The notes under the pieces were generated by a model. It was not told the DNA's origin. It saw only the letters and a list, made by a program, of their open reading frames with translations, and ran no database searches. A stretch of 64,000 nucleotides of DNA, from the NCBI RefSeq assembly GCF_029867415.1, contig NC_081183.1:59904336-59968335 (forward strand). Reading direction: 5' to 3'. Positions 60,846 through 64,000 of the stretch are shown here, one piece after another. The stretch is from Vicia villosa (Eukaryota > Streptophyta > Magnoliopsida > Fabales > Fabaceae). The translations under genes and the position numbers were made by a program. Positions within the stretch are counted from its first letter, which is position 1. Every line of letters starts with the position of its first letter.

Positions 60846-61844
60846 TGAGTCGGGCAAAAATATTTTTTGAAACTTCAAAATTTCATAACTTTTTACTCGG
60901 GGGTCCGTTTGAGGCTCCGTTTGAACATACAAAAAGCTTATAAAGTGTACTTTCTTGTAAAAATGGTTTCCTGTTTCTGGAAATAATTCAAGTCAGTGTT
61001 TAATGAGGTTTTGGGGTGTCAATGTATGATTTTGGTGATTGCTTTTCGTGAAACTTTGAAAATTCGTAACTTTTTATTCGTGTGTCCATATGATGCGCCG
61101 TTTGAACCTACGAGAATGTAAAAATATTTTCTATCCAATAAAAAATAATTTCAAACATAGGGGATAATTATTTATTGGTGGTCGACACTTTTCTATGCGA
61201 GATTTTGTTTGTTATGTTGAGGTGTGTGTATGTTGTTATGTGTGATGATGTTGTATTGATGTAATAATGTGATCTTGTGTTATTATTATGGAATATATTG
61301 GATGAATTAATCATATGCTCAGTGGATGGTGATACCATCATTTTATGTTGTAATCTTGTTGTTATTGAATATAACATGCTAAATTGATAATATGCATAGT
61401 GAATTGTGATACTATAATGGCATGTGGTTATGGTGTTGTGTTACCGTTATTGATGGTAATTTGGTAAGTCGATAACATGTGTGGTGGATTATGATATGAT
61501 GATGATGTGTTGTTGGATGTAAGCGAACATGTTATTACTAGGTCATTGTATTGTTACTGCTACTTGTTGGACATGTGTTATTGCATGGTGGCCAGTATTG
61601 GCGAAGTGCACTAACTATGATGAAGTTCAATGTGTACATTGTTGTTGTTGCATATATTATGTGCATGCATTCATGGTGTTGGATGGTGATTCGTTGTTGG
61701 TAGCTGAATTCCTATGGTGTTGGAATCAGTGAGATAATTATTGGTGAGCCTCAATCCCATTGTGTTGATTGGGTGTGAGTATCTAATTCCTGTGGTGATA
61801 GATTAGTGAAGCGTTACTGTGTAACGATTTTGGACGGAGGTCCG

Positions 61845-63755
61845 TGTAACACCCGTTTTTAGTTTGCATATTTTATTTAATTATGTCATATTATGCTATG
61901 TGTTTTATTTTACTAATTAGGTGTTAATTAAGTGCTTATGTGATATTGGTGTTATTTATTGGGTTTTATAGTATATAATATAAGTTGATGAATTAGGAGA
62001 GTTATAGGGCTTGAGATAGCATTAGTAAGTGTAGGGTGTGATTTAAGGCCCATTAGCATAATGAGAAAGATAGTAAGATTAACCAAAACAAGGGTTTTAG
62101 AGGTTTAGAGGATAGAAACTCATTTTTCACAAAATTGGGAAATAGAAGAGGAGAGTGAAGAGAAGAGAAAGGGTGAATTCCAAGATTCAAGTTCATAGAG
62201 TTGGCTTCAATCCAAACCTAAGGTAAAGGTGGGATTCTTTCATGCTAAAGGGATGTATGATGGTGTTTTGGTTGGGATTTGATTGTATGTTTATATATAT
62301 GGAAGTTGTGTGTAGAGATGTTAGGGTTTATGAACAAAATGCATGAATTTATGATTTGAACTATGTTTTAATTGATGTTTGATGGTGAAGGATGATAGAT
62401 TTCGTATTTATCACTGTTTAATTGATGTTTAGAATGAGTTATGGGGGATGGGAGGGGGATTATGCAGGTCTGATACTGATACTGATACTGACTTTCTGCA
62501 CAATCGCGCCTCTGTGTAGCGGAGCTAGTCCGCTAAGCGGACCTTGCTTTGCATTTTGCTTTTTCCGTGAGTCGCTAGTGCTCCACTAAGCGGACCTTGT
62601 TTGTATTTCGCTTCTGGACCCCTTCGCTAGTGCCTCTCTAAGCGGACCCTGTGATACAAAACTTGTTCAAACTTTGAAATGATGTATCTTTTGAACCGTA
62701 ACTCTTTTCTATATGCCGTTTGAATCTTCGTGAAGCTTTAGTTTCTATCTTTCCTTGGTATATGCTATGAATATCCTTGGAAATTCTTTTGGACTCTCAT
62801 TCTTGAATTAAATTGTTGTTGACATTGGAGGTTCGGAATTGACTATGTCGTTTAAGTTGATCATGTCGTTTAAGTGGAATATGTTGTTCGAGTCGATTAT
62901 GTCGTTTAAGTGTGATTGTGAATGTGCATTATTGAGTCACATTCATTGCATTGTTTGAGACAGCCCTTGTGGCAAATGTTTGAGACGACCCTTGTGGCAA
63001 TTGTTTGAGACGGCCCAATGGCAATTGTTTGAGACGAGAGTTTACTCCAATGGTACCACATGCATTTGCATTTTTCGAGTTGCATAAGTGAAGTCGTATG
63101 ATGAGTCGTAATTGGATATTTGTGTGTGCATAACATGAATGTTAATTTGTGTCTAAGTGATGGTTGTTTCGTTGATCATATGTGATAATTGACTATGTGT
63201 GCCTTAATTGAGATTGATATTATTGTTGTTGGTAAGACGTTGAATGACGTGAATTGTAGTAAGTGATATACGTCGAGAAGTGGTGATCAATGTATGATTA
63301 TTTCTCTGCTCTGAATATTATCATACGTTTCTTTATAATGAATGATATCTCACCCCTTCTGTTTGAATGTTACCCTCCGTTGGTAACATGCAGGTAATGA
63401 CGAGGAGTAGACTTGTGCCTCATAGCTAGAGTCGGTGTGTTAATGTTCTGATACGTAACACTCGGGGTGATGTTGGATTACTTAATTATGTCTTGTTTCT
63501 TGTTGTTTATTCCTTGTTGGATTTCTTCATTATGTTATGTTGAGATTTGTTGGATATATTGTGCCATGTTGGACTTGATGTTTATGACTTAGATTGTAGT
63601 TGACATTTGATTTCCGCTGCGATGTTATTACTTTTTAGAAATGATGATCAATGCATTGGATATTGCCATCCTTTATATGTGTTATGTATCCATGTTGATG
63701 AGCATGATATGTGAATGTGATATTAGTTGTTTAAATGTGACCCTCTGTTCGATTG
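61845..63755 (+). mobile_element. Ty3/gypsy-type LTR, right end missing
   Basis: It starts TGTAACACCCGTTTTTAG and follows the Tekay-like LTR plan: GAGGAGAGTGAAG leader, CCAAACCTAAGGTAAAGG, box array, ATCTTTTGAACCGTAAC module, GGTACCACATGCATTTGC, TCTGATACGTAACACTCGGG and TTTCCGCTGCG. The expected GTTACA end is absent; similarity stops near 63,755. The left 5-base flank is GTCCG, and no matching right flank is seen. Confidence 0.65.
62529..62645 (+). repeat. palindromic boxes TCCGCTAAGCGGA in a second LTR family
   Basis: TCCGCTAAGCGGA (62,529), TCCACTAAGCGGA (62,582) and CTCTCTAAGCGGA (62,633), the last two after TCGCTAGTG. The core is the same as in the Tekay-like LTR at 24,209, although the surrounding LTR sequences differ widely. 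Confidence 0.8.
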
Positions 63756-64000
63756 AAAAGTTGTAAAGCAAGAAACATTTATTCATGTCTTGCTCTTAAC
63801 ACTCTTTTCTTATTTCATTTTGTGTAATCTTCTTATCAAGAAGCATCTTTGTAAACACACCTTTATATTTCAACTTGTGAGTTAATGTTGTTCCTAGAGA
63901 GCCTAGGGTATAATTAGAAGTCTCAAGAAGACCTTGGCAGTAGGTCTTTATGTATAATCAGTTTGGTCATAGTGGATTAAGTCATTGTGAGAAGGCAAAA
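63756..64000 (+). mobile_element. fragment resembling a Ty1/copia LTR
   Basis: The sequence AGAGCCTAGGGTATAATTAG, AGTCTCAAGAAGACC, TTGGCAGTAGGTC resembles the R/U5 part of plant copia LTRs. It runs off the window and neither end is visible, so this is a tentative call. Confidence 0.35.

Larger units (their letters stand above)
57707..61844 (+). mobile_element. Ty3/gypsy-type LTR, interrupted and truncated
   Basis: It starts TGTAATACCTCGATT in the copia gag. It contains a solo LTR (57,844-60,095) and an (AAT)n array. From 60,340 on it has the usual order of parts for this LTR class: AAGGTAAGGGTGGGGTTCC, palindrome-like boxes, the ACTTTTTACTCG...CCGTTTGAAC module, and TTCCTATGGTGTTGGAATC. Another LTR cuts it at 61,845. 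Its own end is not in the window. Confidence 0.65.

Overview
This window is nuclear DNA from a large-genome plant, most likely a legume of the pea/vetch tribe (Fabeae). That assignment is an inference: it rests on the AT-rich sequence, the dominance of very long Ogre-type LTRs (termini TGTCATACCCC... and a GGCGACTC primer-site region), Tekay-like and Athila-like Ty3/gypsy elements, and a plant CACTA transposon. Only one intact host-type gene is visible, an F-box gene on the minus strand (8721-9899). A RING-H2 gene (4224-4904) carries a single early nonsense codon.

Left part (1-11,449). The tail of one Ogre-type element (1-651, with a CTCGAG-centred minisatellite and a polypurine tract) runs into an LTR (652-6903), which is followed by a primer-binding site and the leader of a second Ogre copy (6904 to about 8100). 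One LTR therefore serves two internal regions. Between its ends lie a 1.15-kb Helitron on the minus strand (2440-3592) and the RING-H2 gene. Next come the F-box gene, about 1 kb of unassigned intergenic DNA, and the 3' LTR plus the RNase H end of a minus-strand Ty1/copia element.

Middle (11,450-55,440). A decayed CACTA (En/Spm-type) transposon has inserted into that copia gene. It carries a TNP2-like transposase pseudogene and a second pseudogene combining a Transposase_24-like region with a Ulp1-like protease tail. Later insertions expanded it: a solo LTR (12,924-16,671) containing a foldback MITE; a Tekay-like Ty3/gypsy element (18,202-38,653) placed in the transposase exon and itself hit by three Ogre-type solo LTRs (18,517-23,926; 24,980-28,364 reversed; 33,713-37,749), the last carrying a Mutator-like foldback element; and a young Athila-like element (46,239-55,297) with near-identical 1,071-bp LTRs and an intact 1,418-codon pol frame. 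Five-base target duplications support the LTR insertions, exact in five cases and one mismatch off in two. The deepest nesting is five levels: copia, CACTA, Tekay, Ogre solo LTR, Mutator foldback.

Right part (55,441-64,000). The rest of the copia relic is followed by a second, plus-strand copia 5' end (LTR, primer site, broken gag), cut by a Ty3-type LTR (57,707-61,844). That LTR holds a solo LTR (57,844-60,095) and is cut in turn by another LTR (61,845 to about 63,755). A copia-LTR-like fragment runs off the end.

Nothing here forms an operon or a pathway. The most unusual signals are three tandem micro-copies of the transposase coding sequence in the CACTA's own leader, arrays of family-specific palindromic boxes at a fixed place in several different Ty3 LTRs, a hairpin array inside the Mutator foldback element, recurrent tRNA-like A/B-box modules inside retroelements, and the RING-H2 gene lying between Ogre LTR ends.
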